The notes: generated by a model not told the origin, from the letters alone. Counted from the first letter of the stretch, positions 1 to 8,485 are shown. The stretch is 64,000 bases of DNA from GCA-2733415 sp049614485 (GCA_049614485.1 JBMZDR010000009.1:1-64000); one strand, 5' to 3'. A program made the numbers and translations.

Positions 1-56
1 TATTAGATGCCATTAGTGGTTGTTTTGAAGAGTACAAAGTACTGAAGAAGAAATAG
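1..56 (+). CDS. 3' end of a gene starting before the window
   Basis: Reading from base 3 gives 17 residues, LDAISGCFEEYKVLKKK, followed by a TAG stop at 54-56. The tail is lysine-rich. Ten bases separate it from the next ATG, so the two genes probably share a transcript. It is too short to assign to a family, and it could be a chance open frame. Confidence 0.5.
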   Translation, partial: LDAISGCFEEYKVLKKK

Positions 57-66
57 TTTATATTTT

Positions 67-660
67 ATGAAAAATGTAATTGCATCAATTTTATTAATAT
101 TTATAAGTGCAACATCATTTTGCCAAGAAATTTCTGGTGTTACAGTCAACAAGAATACAACTAAGTATTCTGAAGATTCTGATATCCGAATAAGACATCT
201 ACAACCTACAAACGATATAAAAAATGATGTTGCAGTATTAATAAATGGTGATTTTTTAAAAAATGGGTATACATTGTTAAAGACAATAAACCCAAATAAA
301 ATTGAAGCTGTAAATATTGAAAAAGGTGAGATTACAATTAACGAAATTAAATATTTCGGAAAACTTTTAATCACTTTAAAACCTGACTATAAGCCAAGTG
401 TTATCACTTTAAATAATCTTATAGCAAAACACTTAACTCTTGATGATAATCCTGTTATACTAAAAATTGATAACACATATATAAATCAAAACTTTAACGA
501 GTATATAGTTGACGAAAACTACATCTTACAAATTGATGTAACCACCGTGAACACTTCAAAAAACGACACCATCAATCTGATATACATCATTACAAAATCA
601 GCTAAAAATATCGAAAACGCAAATCAACCAAAACAAATTATAATTAGAGGTACTGAGTAA
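67..660 (+). CDS. Secreted protein of unknown function
   Basis: This 197-residue protein starts with a clear signal peptide: Lys2, a hydrophobic run over residues 4-16, then a likely signal-peptidase-I site near SFCQ-E at residue 20. The mature part is about 175 residues, rich in Asn, Ile and Thr, and looks like an all-beta periplasmic or outer-membrane-associated domain. Stretches such as VAVLINGDFL and NDTINLIYIITK alternate like beta strands. There are no cysteines in the mature part, no lipobox and no catalytic motif that I recognise. It sits 10 bases downstream of another gene tail and converges on trmH with only 9 bases between the stops. I cannot name the family. Confidence 0.75.
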   Translation: MKNVIASILLIFISATSFCQEISGVTVNKNTTKYSEDSDIRIRHLQPTNDIKNDVAVLINGDFLKNGYTLLKTINPNKIEAVNIEKGEITINEIKYFGKLLITLKPDYKPSVITLNNLIAKHLTLDDNPVILKIDNTYINQNFNEYIVDENYILQIDVTTVNTSKNDTINLIYIITKSAKNIENANQPKQIIIRGTE

Positions 661-669
661 TATTTCCAA

Positions 670-1332
670 TTATTTTGCTAAGTTTTGATGATAACGCTCC
701 AATATTTTATCGATACTTTTAATAGAGTTTTTCATCCAAATTAAGCGCTGTTCTTCTTTTTCCTCTTCTGATAATTTCCAATCTAAATTTGAATTACGCA
801 ATTTAGACGTTACAGACTGTAAAATAATTGCAGCTGACACTGATATGTTTAAACTTTCCGTAAAACCAACCATTGGTATTTTAATAAACCCATCAGCTTG
901 CTGCATGACACTATCACTTACACCATCACGTTCTGAGCCAAAAAACAATGCGCTTTTTTTAGTCACATCAAAGTCTTCAACCAAGCAAGAATTGTTATGT
1001 GGTGTTGTGGCAATAATCTGATAGCCTTGCTCTCGTAATGCATCAATACAGGTTTCAGTAGTGGAATGGTATTGCAAATCCACCCATTTTTGAGCGCCCA
1101 TAGCAATTTCTTTATCCAATACATTTTTATGTTGTACCTCTATGGCATGTGCTTTCTGAACACCAAATACATCACAACTTCTAATGACGGCACTGGTATT
1201 ATGCATTTGATACACATCTTCTAAAACCACCGTGAAATGTTTGGTGCGCTTATCAAGAATTCTATCAAATTTCTCACGACGCTTTGGAGTTACAAATTCT
1301 TCTAAATAAGAAAACAATGCTTTATCAACCAT
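670..1332 (-). CDS. trmH: tRNA (guanosine-2'-O)-methyltransferase, TrmH family
   Basis: This 220-residue SPOUT-class enzyme transfers a methyl group from S-adenosylmethionine to the ribose 2'-OH of tRNA; TrmH itself acts on Gm18. All three family motifs are present. Motif 1 is NTSAVIRSCDVFG (about residues 45-57), with the Arg that acts in catalysis. Motif 2 is FFGSERDGVS (about 130-139). Motif 3 is IPMVGFTESLNISVSAAI (about 152-169), which forms the trefoil knot. The C-terminal tail is charged, as in TrmH. A possible -7 box of the shorter form TACTTTG lies on the minus strand at 1355-1361, just upstream of the start. Other SpoU-family members modify rRNA, so the target nucleotide is inferred. 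Confidence 0.9.
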   Translation of the reverse strand: MVDKALFSYLEEFVTPKRREKFDRILDKRTKHFTVVLEDVYQMHNTSAVIRSCDVFGVQKAHAIEVQHKNVLDKEIAMGAQKWVDLQYHSTTETCIDALREQGYQIIATTPHNNSCLVEDFDVTKKSALFFGSERDGVSDSVMQQADGFIKIPMVGFTESLNISVSAAIILQSVTSKLRNSNLDWKLSEEEKEEQRLIWMKNSIKSIDKILERYHQNLAK

Positions 1333-1385
1333 AAATTAAGTATATTTATCAATACAAAGTAACTAAAGAATAGCTATACAAGCAC

Positions 1386-2561
1386 ATGAAACAACTACTT
1401 TATATCATTTTATTTGTAGCAAGTCCATTATTTTGTTTTGGACAGCAAGAGTATTTTAAAATTGAGAATACCAGAGAAAATGATTTTAGAGTTAAAGATC
1501 TGGGCACACGCTTATCAGAAAGTTATTCCGAAGGAAACAATCACGTGTTTTTAAATACAATTCAACCTGATAGGTTTTTTCCTAAAGTTGTTTTACACGA
1601 TGACAACAATAAAAAATTAAATAAATTCAACAAGAGTTTTAAAACAGATTTTAAAACAAAACTCACCTCCTTTCCTAATGAATTAATTACAGATTTAAAG
1701 AATGGTGATTTCTATAATTTTGTGAGCTATCATTATGATCCCATAGACAAAACATACCATATTGTGTTCAGATATTATTCCGAACAATATGGTTTAGATT
1801 ATCATGATTATCGCATTTTAAAAACGAATGATACTTTAATTATCGATGATGTATTTATATACTCGAGCTGTCAGAAATTATCCGAAACCATTAAGCTATT
1901 TTACTTAAGTGAATTGCCTAAAAATTACATCAACTCATTTACTAGTAAGCCGGAATACAAGTACATATTAATGCTTAAAAATTTTGTTGATGCTAAAAAC
2001 AACAATCAATTAAATAAGGCATACAAGCATATTTCACTTCTTGACAAATCTCTACAACAGAAAGATCGATTTACAGCAATGTTAAAACTAGAGCTTTCAA
2101 GATCTATTAGTGACGAAGCTTATTTTGAATCAATGGAAGACGTGTTGCAAAACTTCACAATAGACCCTAGCATAAATTTATCGGCTATTAGATACCACTA
2201 CTTAAATAAAGATTATGAGGCCGTTTTTAAAAGTATAAACAGCATTCAAAACCACACAAATGATAGCTTTTTAGATTTCGAAAAAGGGAATTTATCATTT
2301 GCTGTTAAAAATTATGAAAGTGCTGAAGTGTTTTACAAAAACATGATTGAAAACTACCCTAAATTCCATTTACCTAAATTCAGTTTATTAGTCATTTACG
2401 AAAACGAGAAAGCTTTTGTAAATGCTACTCAATTGTTAGCTATTATTTTAAACACCTCAACTTATAAAAAATCAACATTGATAAAAAAAGTTAAAGAACA
2501 ACTACCACAAATTGCTAACAGCAGTGAGTTTAACGCTTGGGCTAAAAAACAATCACGATGA
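1386..2561 (+). CDS. Secreted protein with TPR-like helical C-terminal half
   Basis: This 391-residue protein begins with a signal peptide (MKQLLYIILFVASPLFCFGQ, cleavage probably after Gln20). Residues 20-170 are mixed and rich in Asp, Asn and Tyr. From about residue 190 the sequence is helical, with TPR-like features such as LNKAYKHISLLDKSL and FEKGNLSFAVKNYESAEVFYKNMIENYPKFHLP, spread over several helix pairs. Its last four bases overlap the start of the next gene (ATGA), so the two are translationally coupled. The pairing with a thioesterase is unexplained. The function is unknown, but a periplasmic protein-interaction role is plausible. Confidence 0.75.
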   Translation: MKQLLYIILFVASPLFCFGQQEYFKIENTRENDFRVKDLGTRLSESYSEGNNHVFLNTIQPDRFFPKVVLHDDNNKKLNKFNKSFKTDFKTKLTSFPNELITDLKNGDFYNFVSYHYDPIDKTYHIVFRYYSEQYGLDYHDYRILKTNDTLIIDDVFIYSSCQKLSETIKLFYLSELPKNYINSFTSKPEYKYILMLKNFVDAKNNNQLNKAYKHISLLDKSLQQKDRFTAMLKLELSRSISDEAYFESMEDVLQNFTIDPSINLSAIRYHYLNKDYEAVFKSINSIQNHTNDSFLDFEKGNLSFAVKNYESAEVFYKNMIENYPKFHLPKFSLLVIYENEKAFVNATQLLAIILNTSTYKKSTLIKKVKEQLPQIANSSEFNAWAKKQSR

Positions 2562-3100
2562 CATACATACATGTTGAAGACACTCAAGTCACCATTTCCG
2601 AATTAATGCTTCCATCCCACTCTAATTTTAGTGGTAAAATTCACGGAGGCTACATATTATCATTACTAGACCAAATAGCATTTGCCTGCGCCTCTAAGTT
2701 TTCAAGAACCTATTGTGTAACAGCTTCTGTAGATACAGTTGATTTTTTAAACCCAATTGAAGTTGGTGAATTAGTTACTATGAAAGCCTCTATAAATTAC
2801 GCTGGTAACACCTCTATGGTGGTTGGTATACGCGTTGAAGCTGAAAACATTAGAACTGGCACTAAAAAACATTGCAACTCATCATACTTCACAATGGTCG
2901 CCAAAGATGAGAACAACAATAGTATGAAAGTTCCGGGGTTAATTTTAGATGACACAATTGAAATACAGCGTTTTTTAAAAGCAATCAAAAGACGTGATAT
3001 GAAAAAAAATAGTCAAGCAGAATTTGACAGAGAAGATTTTATGCCTCATGATTATCTAAAAGAATTGGAAAACTATAATGTGAAAATTGAATTGAAATAA
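2558..3100 (+). CDS. Acyl-CoA thioesterase, hotdog fold (YciA/ACOT type)
   Basis: This 180-residue cytosolic enzyme is expected to hydrolyse acyl-CoA thioesters. The signature of the family is present: HSNFSGKIHGGYILSLLDQIAFACA (about residues 21-45), where His29-Gly-Gly opens the hotdog helix and Asp38 is the usual catalytic acid. TASVDTVDFLNPIEVGE follows at about 56-72. The C-terminal 50 residues are charged and extend past the core domain. The ATG overlaps the upstream stop by four bases. A strong terminator follows directly. The acyl chain length it prefers cannot be read from sequence. Confidence 0.88.
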   Translation: MTYIHVEDTQVTISELMLPSHSNFSGKIHGGYILSLLDQIAFACASKFSRTYCVTASVDTVDFLNPIEVGELVTMKASINYAGNTSMVVGIRVEAENIRTGTKKHCNSSYFTMVAKDENNNSMKVPGLILDDTIEIQRFLKAIKRRDMKKNSQAEFDREDFMPHDYLKELENYNVKIELK

Positions 3101-3111
3101 ACCATTTTAAC

Positions 3112-3146
3112 AAAAAAAAGCCTCTTAAAATTAAGAGGCTTTTTTT
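3112..3146. terminator. Bidirectional intrinsic terminator
   Basis: A-rich arm, stem AGCCTCTTAA (3119-3128) pairing with TTAAGAGGCT (3131-3140), two-base loop, then six T. It lies between the convergent thioesterase and carB genes and reads as a terminator on both strands. Confidence 0.9.
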
Positions 3147-3164
3147 ATTGTAATCTATCAGATA

Positions 3165-6014
3165 TTATTTAGTCAAATACATTTTACGTCTTGAATATAA
3201 GTCATAAAACTGATCATCTTTTAAGTCATCAATAAACAAGATACTCTCTCCGGTACTTTTCATTTCTGGTCCTAATTGCTTGTTCACATTAGGAAATTTA
3301 TTAAAAGAGAACACTGGTTGTTTAATTGCATAACCATCTAACTGAGGGTTAAATTCAAAATCAGTAACCTTAGCCCCTAACATCACTTTAGTTGCAAAAT
3401 TTACATATGGTTGTCCATAAGCTTTTGCTATAAAAGGTACTGTTCTAGACGCTCTTGGGTTAGCTTCAATAATATACACTTTATCATCTTTTACAGCAAA
3501 TTGTATATTAATTAGTCCTTTAGTTTCTAAAGCTAAGGCGATAGTTTTTGTGTGGTCTTTTATTTGCTGCATTACAAACTCTCCTAAATTAAACGGAGGT
3601 AATGTTGCGTTAGAATCTCCAGAGTGTACACCACAAGGTTCAATGTGCTCCATTATTCCAATAATTTGCACATTTTCACCATCGCAAATAGCATCAGCTT
3701 CTGCTTCAATTGCACCATCTAAATAATGATCTAATAATAATTTATTTCCAGGAATAGAACGCAATAAATCAAATACATGCTCTTCTAGCTCTTGTTTATT
3801 AATTACAATTTTCATTCCTTGACCTCCTAATACATACGATGGACGTACTAATATAGGAAAATCTAAATCGTCTGCAATTGCTAAAGCTTCTGCTACTGTT
3901 TCTGCAACGCCAAATTCTGGGTAAGGAATGTTATTATCTTTTAAGATTTTAGAAAAACTCCCTCTATCTTCAGCTAAATCTAAAGCCTTAAATGATGTTC
4001 CGATAATTTTAATACCGTAACGCTCTAATTTTTCAGCTAGTTTCAAAGCAGTTTGCCCACCTAACTGAACAATAACACCTTCTGGTTTTTCATGACGAAT
4101 AATGTCATAAATATGCTCCCAAAAAACTGGTTCGAAATATAATTTATCTGCCGTATCAAAATCTGTAGATACAGTTTCTGGGTTACAGTTAATCATAATT
4201 GTTTCATACCCTTCTTCAGCAGCTGCTAATACGCCGTGTACACAACAGTAATCAAACTCAATTCCTTGACCAATTCTGTTAGGACCAGAACCAAGAACAA
4301 TTATTTTCTTTTTATCAGAAACTTCACTTTCATTATGTACATAACGTTTTCCGTCTGCCAATTCTACTTCACTTTCAAAAGTAGAATAGTAATATGGTGT
4401 TTTTGCTGTAAATTCAGCTGCACATGTATCTACTAGCTTATATACTCTATTAATGTTTAGTTCATCACGTTTATTATACACCTGACTTTCTAAACATTTT
4501 AGCATATGAGCAATTTGCCTGTCACCATAACCTTTTTGTTTTGCCTCAAGTAACAACTCTCGTCCAATAGTATCTATAGTAAATGTAGAAATCTCTTGTT
4601 CTAAAAGGAATAATTCTTCGTATTGACGTAAGAACCACATGTCAATTTTAGTAATCTCGTGAATTCTACTTAACGGAATTCCTGTTGCAATAGCGTCATA
4701 AATTACAAATACGCGATCCCAACTTGCATGCTCAAGTTTACTTAAAATGGTATTGTAATCTGTTTCTCCTTTTCCATCAGCCCCTAAACCATTACGTTTA
4801 ATTTCTAATGACTGTGTTGCTTTATGTAATGCTTCTTGGAACGAACGCCCAATTCCCATAACTTCACCTACAGATTTCATCTGTAAGCCTAAAGTTCTGT
4901 CAGATCCTTCGAATTTATCAAAGTTCCAACGTGGAATTTTCACAATAACATAATCTAATGTAGGCTCAAATAAAGCTGAAGTAGATTTTGTAATTTGGTT
5001 ATCTAACTCATCTAAATGATACCCCATTGCTAACTTAGCAGCAATCTTCGCAATTGGATACCCCGTTGCTTTTGATGCTAATGCAGATGAACGCGATACA
5101 CGTGGATTAATTTCAATTGCTATGATATCTTCTTTATCATCAGGTGAAACTGCAAACTGAACATTACATCCTCCTGCAAAATCTCCAATACTACGCATCA
5201 TATGGATAGCCATATCACGCATTTTTTGGTATGTTGTGTCAGAAAGCGTCATCGCTGGAGCAACTGTAATTGAATCTCCAGTATGGATTCCCATAGGGTC
5301 CATGTTTTCGATAGAACAAATAATCACAACATTATCATTTGCATCTCTTAATAACTCTAATTCATATTCTTTCCAACCTAGTAAAGCCTTGTCAATCATT
5401 ACCTCGTGAATTGGAGACACCTCTAATCCATTGGTTAACAATTTATCAAAATCCTCTTCATTATGTACGATAGCAGCTCCTGCCCCACCTAATGTAAATG
5501 ACGCTCTAATACATAACGGGAAACCAAACTCTTGAGCAATTTCTTTACCTTTTAAAAATGACGTTGCTGTTGCTTGAGGTGCCATTGGCACTCCAATTTC
5601 TTTCATTAAATTTTTAAACTGCTCTCTATCCTCAGTAATATTGATTGCCTCAATATCTACTCCGATAATTTCAACTCCAAAATCTTCCCAAATTCCTTTT
5701 TCATCTGCTTCTATACATAAATTTAACGCTGTTTGTCCTCCCATAGTTGGTAAAACAGCATCAATTTGCGGATGATCTTTAAGAATTTCAATAATAGACT
5801 TTGTATTTAAAGGCTTTAAATACACATGATCCGCCATAGACGGATCTGTCATTATTGTAGCTGGGTTAGAGTTAATAAGTATTGTTTCAATTCCGTCTTC
5901 ACGTAATGAACGTAATGCTTGAGTTCCTGAATAATCAAATTCACAAGCTTGACCTATAACAATTGGTCCTGAACCTATTAATAAAATCGATTTTAAATCT
6001 TCTCTTTTCGGCAT
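3165..6014 (-). CDS. carB: Carbamoyl-phosphate synthase large subunit
   Basis: CarB makes carbamoyl phosphate from ammonia (delivered by CarA), bicarbonate and two ATP, for pyrimidine and arginine synthesis. The 949 residues show both ATP-grasp halves. The N-terminal half opens with LIGSGPIVIGQACEFDYSG and the second with VLGSGPNRIGQGIEFDYCC near residue 575, each followed by an N(S/C)NP(A/E)T motif. The oligomerisation segment lies between them. The protein stops shortly after FNKFPNVNKQLGPEMKSTGE, where the enterobacterial enzyme (about 1073 residues) continues into the MGS-like allosteric domain, so that regulatory domain is absent. carA is not adjacent. A -7 box lies at 6042-6049. Confidence 0.97.
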   Translation of the reverse strand: MPKREDLKSILLIGSGPIVIGQACEFDYSGTQALRSLREDGIETILINSNPATIMTDPSMADHVYLKPLNTKSIIEILKDHPQIDAVLPTMGGQTALNLCIEADEKGIWEDFGVEIIGVDIEAINITEDREQFKNLMKEIGVPMAPQATATSFLKGKEIAQEFGFPLCIRASFTLGGAGAAIVHNEEDFDKLLTNGLEVSPIHEVMIDKALLGWKEYELELLRDANDNVVIICSIENMDPMGIHTGDSITVAPAMTLSDTTYQKMRDMAIHMMRSIGDFAGGCNVQFAVSPDDKEDIIAIEINPRVSRSSALASKATGYPIAKIAAKLAMGYHLDELDNQITKSTSALFEPTLDYVIVKIPRWNFDKFEGSDRTLGLQMKSVGEVMGIGRSFQEALHKATQSLEIKRNGLGADGKGETDYNTILSKLEHASWDRVFVIYDAIATGIPLSRIHEITKIDMWFLRQYEELFLLEQEISTFTIDTIGRELLLEAKQKGYGDRQIAHMLKCLESQVYNKRDELNINRVYKLVDTCAAEFTAKTPYYYSTFESEVELADGKRYVHNESEVSDKKKIIVLGSGPNRIGQGIEFDYCCVHGVLAAAEEGYETIMINCNPETVSTDFDTADKLYFEPVFWEHIYDIIRHEKPEGVIVQLGGQTALKLAEKLERYGIKIIGTSFKALDLAEDRGSFSKILKDNNIPYPEFGVAETVAEALAIADDLDFPILVRPSYVLGGQGMKIVINKQELEEHVFDLLRSIPGNKLLLDHYLDGAIEAEADAICDGENVQIIGIMEHIEPCGVHSGDSNATLPPFNLGEFVMQQIKDHTKTIALALETKGLINIQFAVKDDKVYIIEANPRASRTVPFIAKAYGQPYVNFATKVMLGAKVTDFEFNPQLDGYAIKQPVFSFNKFPNVNKQLGPEMKSTGESILFIDDLKDDQFYDLYSRRKMYLTK

Positions 6015-6041
6015 GTCGTGTGTTGTAATTTAGTTGTTGTG

Positions 6042-6049
6042 CAAAAATA
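6042..6049 (-). promoter_or_regulatory. Candidate -7 box for carB
   Basis: On the minus strand this reads TATTTTTG, a match to the Bacteroidota -7 consensus TAnnTTTG. It lies 27 bases before the carB ATG. No clear TTG box is seen at the expected distance. Confidence 0.55.
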
Positions 6050-6063
6050 AGTGACTTTTGGGT

Positions 6064-6095
6064 AAAAAAAAAGGTGTTGCCATTAGGAACACCTT
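6064..6095 (-). terminator. Terminator of rpmH
   Basis: On the minus strand AAGGTGTT (6095-6088) pairs with AACACCTT (6078-6071) across a nine-base loop, followed by a run of T (complement of the A tract starting at 6064). It lies between rpmH and carB, so carB is not transcribed through from rpmH. Confidence 0.85.
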
Positions 6096-6120
6096 TCTAT
6101 TATTAACTACTTGTTAACAA

Positions 6121-6279
6121 TTATTTTTTATGTCTTGGCTCACAAGACACTGTTAATTTCTTTCTTCCTTTAGCTCTCCTTCTAGCAAGAACCTTTCTTC
6201 CATTTACTGAAGCCATTCTATCTCTAAAACCGTGTTTATTTCTTCTTTTTCTTTTTGATGGTTGAAACGTTCTTTTCAT
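6121..6279 (-). CDS. rpmH: 50S ribosomal protein L34
   Basis: The 52-residue product begins MKRTFQPSKRKRRNKHGFRD and continues RMASVNGRKVLARRRAKGRK, the standard L34 sequence, ending with the longer tail KKLTVSCEPRHKK seen in this phylum (enterobacterial L34 has 46 residues). L34 is a very basic component of the large ribosomal subunit. It is transcribed from a well-formed promoter at 6353-6382 and ends in its own terminator. In many bacteria rpmH lies by dnaA or rnpA, but neither is here. Confidence 0.97.
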   Translation of the reverse strand: MKRTFQPSKRKRRNKHGFRDRMASVNGRKVLARRRAKGRKKLTVSCEPRHKK

Positions 6280-6352
6280 TTTATCGTATCTTTAAAAACT
6301 GTCTTACTTAATTATAATATTTAGCGTATTTCTATTTGCTAAAATGTGACGG

Positions 6353-6382
6353 CAAATATACAAAGAGTTTTTACTCTGACAA
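6353..6382 (-). promoter_or_regulatory. Promoter of rpmH
   Basis: On the minus strand a TTG (6382-6380) is followed after 19 bases by TATATTTG (6360-6353). This fits the flavobacterial pattern TTG-N17-23-TAnnTTTG. The leader before the rpmH ATG would be about 70 bases. Confidence 0.7.
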
Positions 6383-6497
6383 GGTAAAAAATAAAAAAAA
6401 TTAAATCTTTCTACTTCTCTTATATAAATACAAATATACTTGATTTGTTTTGCAAAGGAAACTCTAGCCTTAAACATTTTTTTTCTAATAAAATATG

Positions 6498-6505
6498 TAG
6501 CTTTG
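6498..6505 (+). promoter_or_regulatory. Candidate -7 box for the TPR membrane protein gene
   Basis: TAGCTTTG matches TAnnTTTG and lies 36 bases before the ATG at 6542. No good upstream TTG was found at 17-23 bases. Confidence 0.5.
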
Positions 6506-6541
6506 CGTACTGTTTTTTACATCACATAAAAAAATATAAAA

Positions 6542-7099
6542 ATGTTTAATAAAAATATTAAATTAATTATTACAGTCCTGTTACTAAGTGTTGCAGTATG
6601 GCAATTTACAGAAGGACGCATTGGTAATGGTGTCATGCTAACGTTATTAGCAGGCCTAGTAGTATTACTCTATTTTAAAAACGAAATGATTCTTGCAACA
6701 ACATTCAAGTTAAAAAAACAAGATATGGAAGGTGCAAGAAAAACATTAGACAAAATTAAAAACCCTGAAGCAGCATTAACAAGAAAGCAATTAGGCTATT
6801 GGAACTTTTTAAAAGGACAATTTGGATACCAAGAAGCACCATTAAAATCTGAGAAGTATTTACGTAAAGCTATTGAGTTAGGCTTAAACTTTGATCATGA
6901 TATGGCTGCTGCTAAAATGTTTTTAGCGGGAATATCCGTTAGTAAAAACCGTAAAATTGAAGCAACCAATTTATTAAACGAAGCAAAAGGCTTAGATAAA
7001 CATGGTATGTTGACTGATCAAATAAAAATGATGCAGCAGCAAATGAAGCGCTCTTCAGGACCAAAACAACATTACACAGGAAACCAAAGAAGACGATAA
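6542..7099 (+). CDS. Membrane-anchored TPR-like protein
   Basis: The 185-residue protein has two closely spaced hydrophobic segments at its N terminus (about residues 7-22 and 29-45) that should form a membrane hairpin. A mostly helical cytosolic domain follows with TPR character: LKKQDMEGARKTLDKIKNPE, SEKYLRKAIELGLNFDHDMAAAKMFLAGI and KIEATNLLNEAKGLDKHG. The tail is basic and Gln-rich (MQQQMKRSSGPKQHYTGNQRRR). It is a single-gene unit with its own promoter and terminator. The family is not one I can name with a function. A scaffold role at the inner membrane is an inference. Confidence 0.75.
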   Translation: MFNKNIKLIITVLLLSVAVWQFTEGRIGNGVMLTLLAGLVVLLYFKNEMILATTFKLKKQDMEGARKTLDKIKNPEAALTRKQLGYWNFLKGQFGYQEAPLKSEKYLRKAIELGLNFDHDMAAAKMFLAGISVSKNRKIEATNLLNEAKGLDKHGMLTDQIKMMQQQMKRSSGPKQHYTGNQRRR

Positions 7100-7124
7100 C
7101 ACATTATTTTACAGAATATTACAC

Positions 7125-7157
7125 AAAAAACTCTATTGTAACAATAGAGTTTTTTTC
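7125..7157 (+). terminator. Intrinsic terminator
   Basis: AAAACTCTATTGT pairs with ACAATAGAGTTTT around 7127-7153 with almost no loop, followed by a T-rich run. It closes the 6542-7099 gene. Confidence 0.88.
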
Positions 7158-7267
7158 TTTTCAACTAATATACTGACTATTAGTCGATTATACTTTTAAA
7201 ACACCTTTATTTTAACTAACTTTAAGTAACCTGAAAGAACCAACTTTAGACACTAATCTTAAAACAC

Positions 7268-7981
7268 ATGTCTATGAAGGTCAAAATTATTACTCTTGTA
7301 CTCCTTACACTTACTTTTTTTAGCTTTTCGCAAAACGCAACTAATGTAACATTATTTTCAAACGCACTGAATACTAATATTGAAACTTATAATTTAGCTG
7401 TTGCACAGGTGGATTATAAGTTTAACCCAAAAGAAAGTGAGTCAATTTTTAATGAGTTTGTTGAAAATGAAATCATAAACACACATTTTGACAACTTTAA
7501 AGCTAAAAATCTAAATGGAGCATTAATCAATTTCAATAACTATTTCAAAAAGCCATTAGTATTAACTACATATGCGACATGGTTTATTATTGAAAAAGGA
7601 AGTGTATCTGAATTAAACCAACTGGCAAAACAACACCATAAAACCGTAGATTTTGCAGTTGTTTTTTGGGAACATAAAAATGACGCAAGGAAGAAAGCCA
7701 AACACTTTAACAGACACATTAAAGTACTTTATATAAATGAGCGAGAAAACACCTTCACCAATGAAATTGTTAACATGAAATACCCATTAGGGCAGTCTTT
7801 AATTTACTACATTAACAAAGACAAGCAAATAATAGACTTAAGAAAAAACCATTATTTTGTACGAGAAATCAACAACACTTACAAGGAAGCTTTTGTTGAA
7901 AATGACAATCAATTCTCTAAAGGTTTGAATGTGTTATTAATGAAGGAAAACCAACAAAAGCACACCATAGTTTCAGAATAA
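7268..7981 (+). CDS. Secreted thioredoxin-like protein without the redox cysteines
   Basis: The 237-residue protein has a signal peptide ending near SFSQ (residue 22), so it is likely periplasmic. Residues 83-205 follow the TlpA/thioredoxin pattern. LNGALINFNNYFKKPLVLTTYATW is where TlpA-type proteins have the strand leading to W-C-x-x-C, SELNQLAK is the helix after it, and YPLGQSLIYYINKDKQIID resembles the cis-Pro strand and the last strand. The two cysteine positions are Phe106 and Glu109, and the protein has no cysteine at all. It cannot be a disulfide oxidoreductase. Start could equally be the second ATG at 7274. The fold call is by eye and should be modelled. Confidence 0.7.
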   Translation: MSMKVKIITLVLLTLTFFSFSQNATNVTLFSNALNTNIETYNLAVAQVDYKFNPKESESIFNEFVENEIINTHFDNFKAKNLNGALINFNNYFKKPLVLTTYATWFIIEKGSVSELNQLAKQHHKTVDFAVVFWEHKNDARKKAKHFNRHIKVLYINERENTFTNEIVNMKYPLGQSLIYYINKDKQIIDLRKNHYFVREINNTYKEAFVENDNQFSKGLNVLLMKENQQKHTIVSE

Positions 7982-8072
7982 TTATTCATGTACTTTTAAT
8001 CTTCATGTGTACAACGCCATTTAAGTATACTTAAAATCAATACATCACATTTGACTTTCTGTTAAATCTTAT

Positions 8073-8130
8073 AATTTACACATAACAAAGGCAAGGTTTC
8101 ACCTTGCCTTTGTTATGTGTAAATTTATTT
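8073..8130. terminator. Bidirectional terminator with a perfect 25-bp stem
   Basis: Bases 8073-8097 are the exact reverse complement of 8101-8125, with a three-base loop TTC. A T-rich stretch follows on the plus strand. The right arm ends in the first base of the stop codon of the convergent TauE/SafE gene. The stem is far longer than most intrinsic terminators. Confidence 0.85.
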
Positions 8131-8484
8131 TCCAACGATCATTTTTACAGCAATAAAAAGCATGAGCACTCCAAATATTCTTTTCAATAACTTTTCATCT
8201 ATAGCCACAGCCAGTTTGGATCCAAAAAGGCCACCAATTATAAAGGTTGCAGAAATAACCAAAGCTAACTTCCAGTCTACATGCCCTTCCTTACTGTATT
8301 GCAAAACAGCCAACAAAGTAACAGGCGGCAGCATTGCCGCTAGACTTGTACCTTGTGCTTGATGCTGTGTAAAACCAATAACCAACAGTAATGGCACCAT
8401 AACAACGCCACCTCCTATACCTAAAACTCCGCTTAAAAAGCCAGCTAACAAACCAATACCTATAAGAAAAATTATTGTGCTCAT
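8125..8484 (-). CDS. Half-size TauE/SafE family membrane protein
   Basis: I place the start at MSTIIFLIGIGLLAGF (8484), one base after the upstream stop, giving 119 residues; a longer frame to 8526 would add a charged tail inside the upstream gene. The family exports sulfite, sulfonates or other organosulfur anions across the inner membrane. Full-length members have about 250 residues built from two repeats. This one has a single repeat with about four membrane segments and the motif SGVLGIGGGVVMVPLL followed by HQAQGTSLAAMLPP, the conserved first-repeat signature. It probably acts as a dimer. Substrate unknown. Confidence 0.85.
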   Translation of the reverse strand: MSTIIFLIGIGLLAGFLSGVLGIGGGVVMVPLLLVIGFTQHQAQGTSLAAMLPPVTLLAVLQYSKEGHVDWKLALVISATFIIGGLFGSKLAVAIDEKLLKRIFGVLMLFIAVKMIVGK

Positions 8485-8485
8485 T

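Noticed and set aside
3..374. Minus-strand open frame of 123 codons at the window start
   Set aside because: It lies antisense to the signal-peptide gene at 67-660, has no recognisable family and is rich in Phe and Ile as expected for the reverse of an AT-rich gene.
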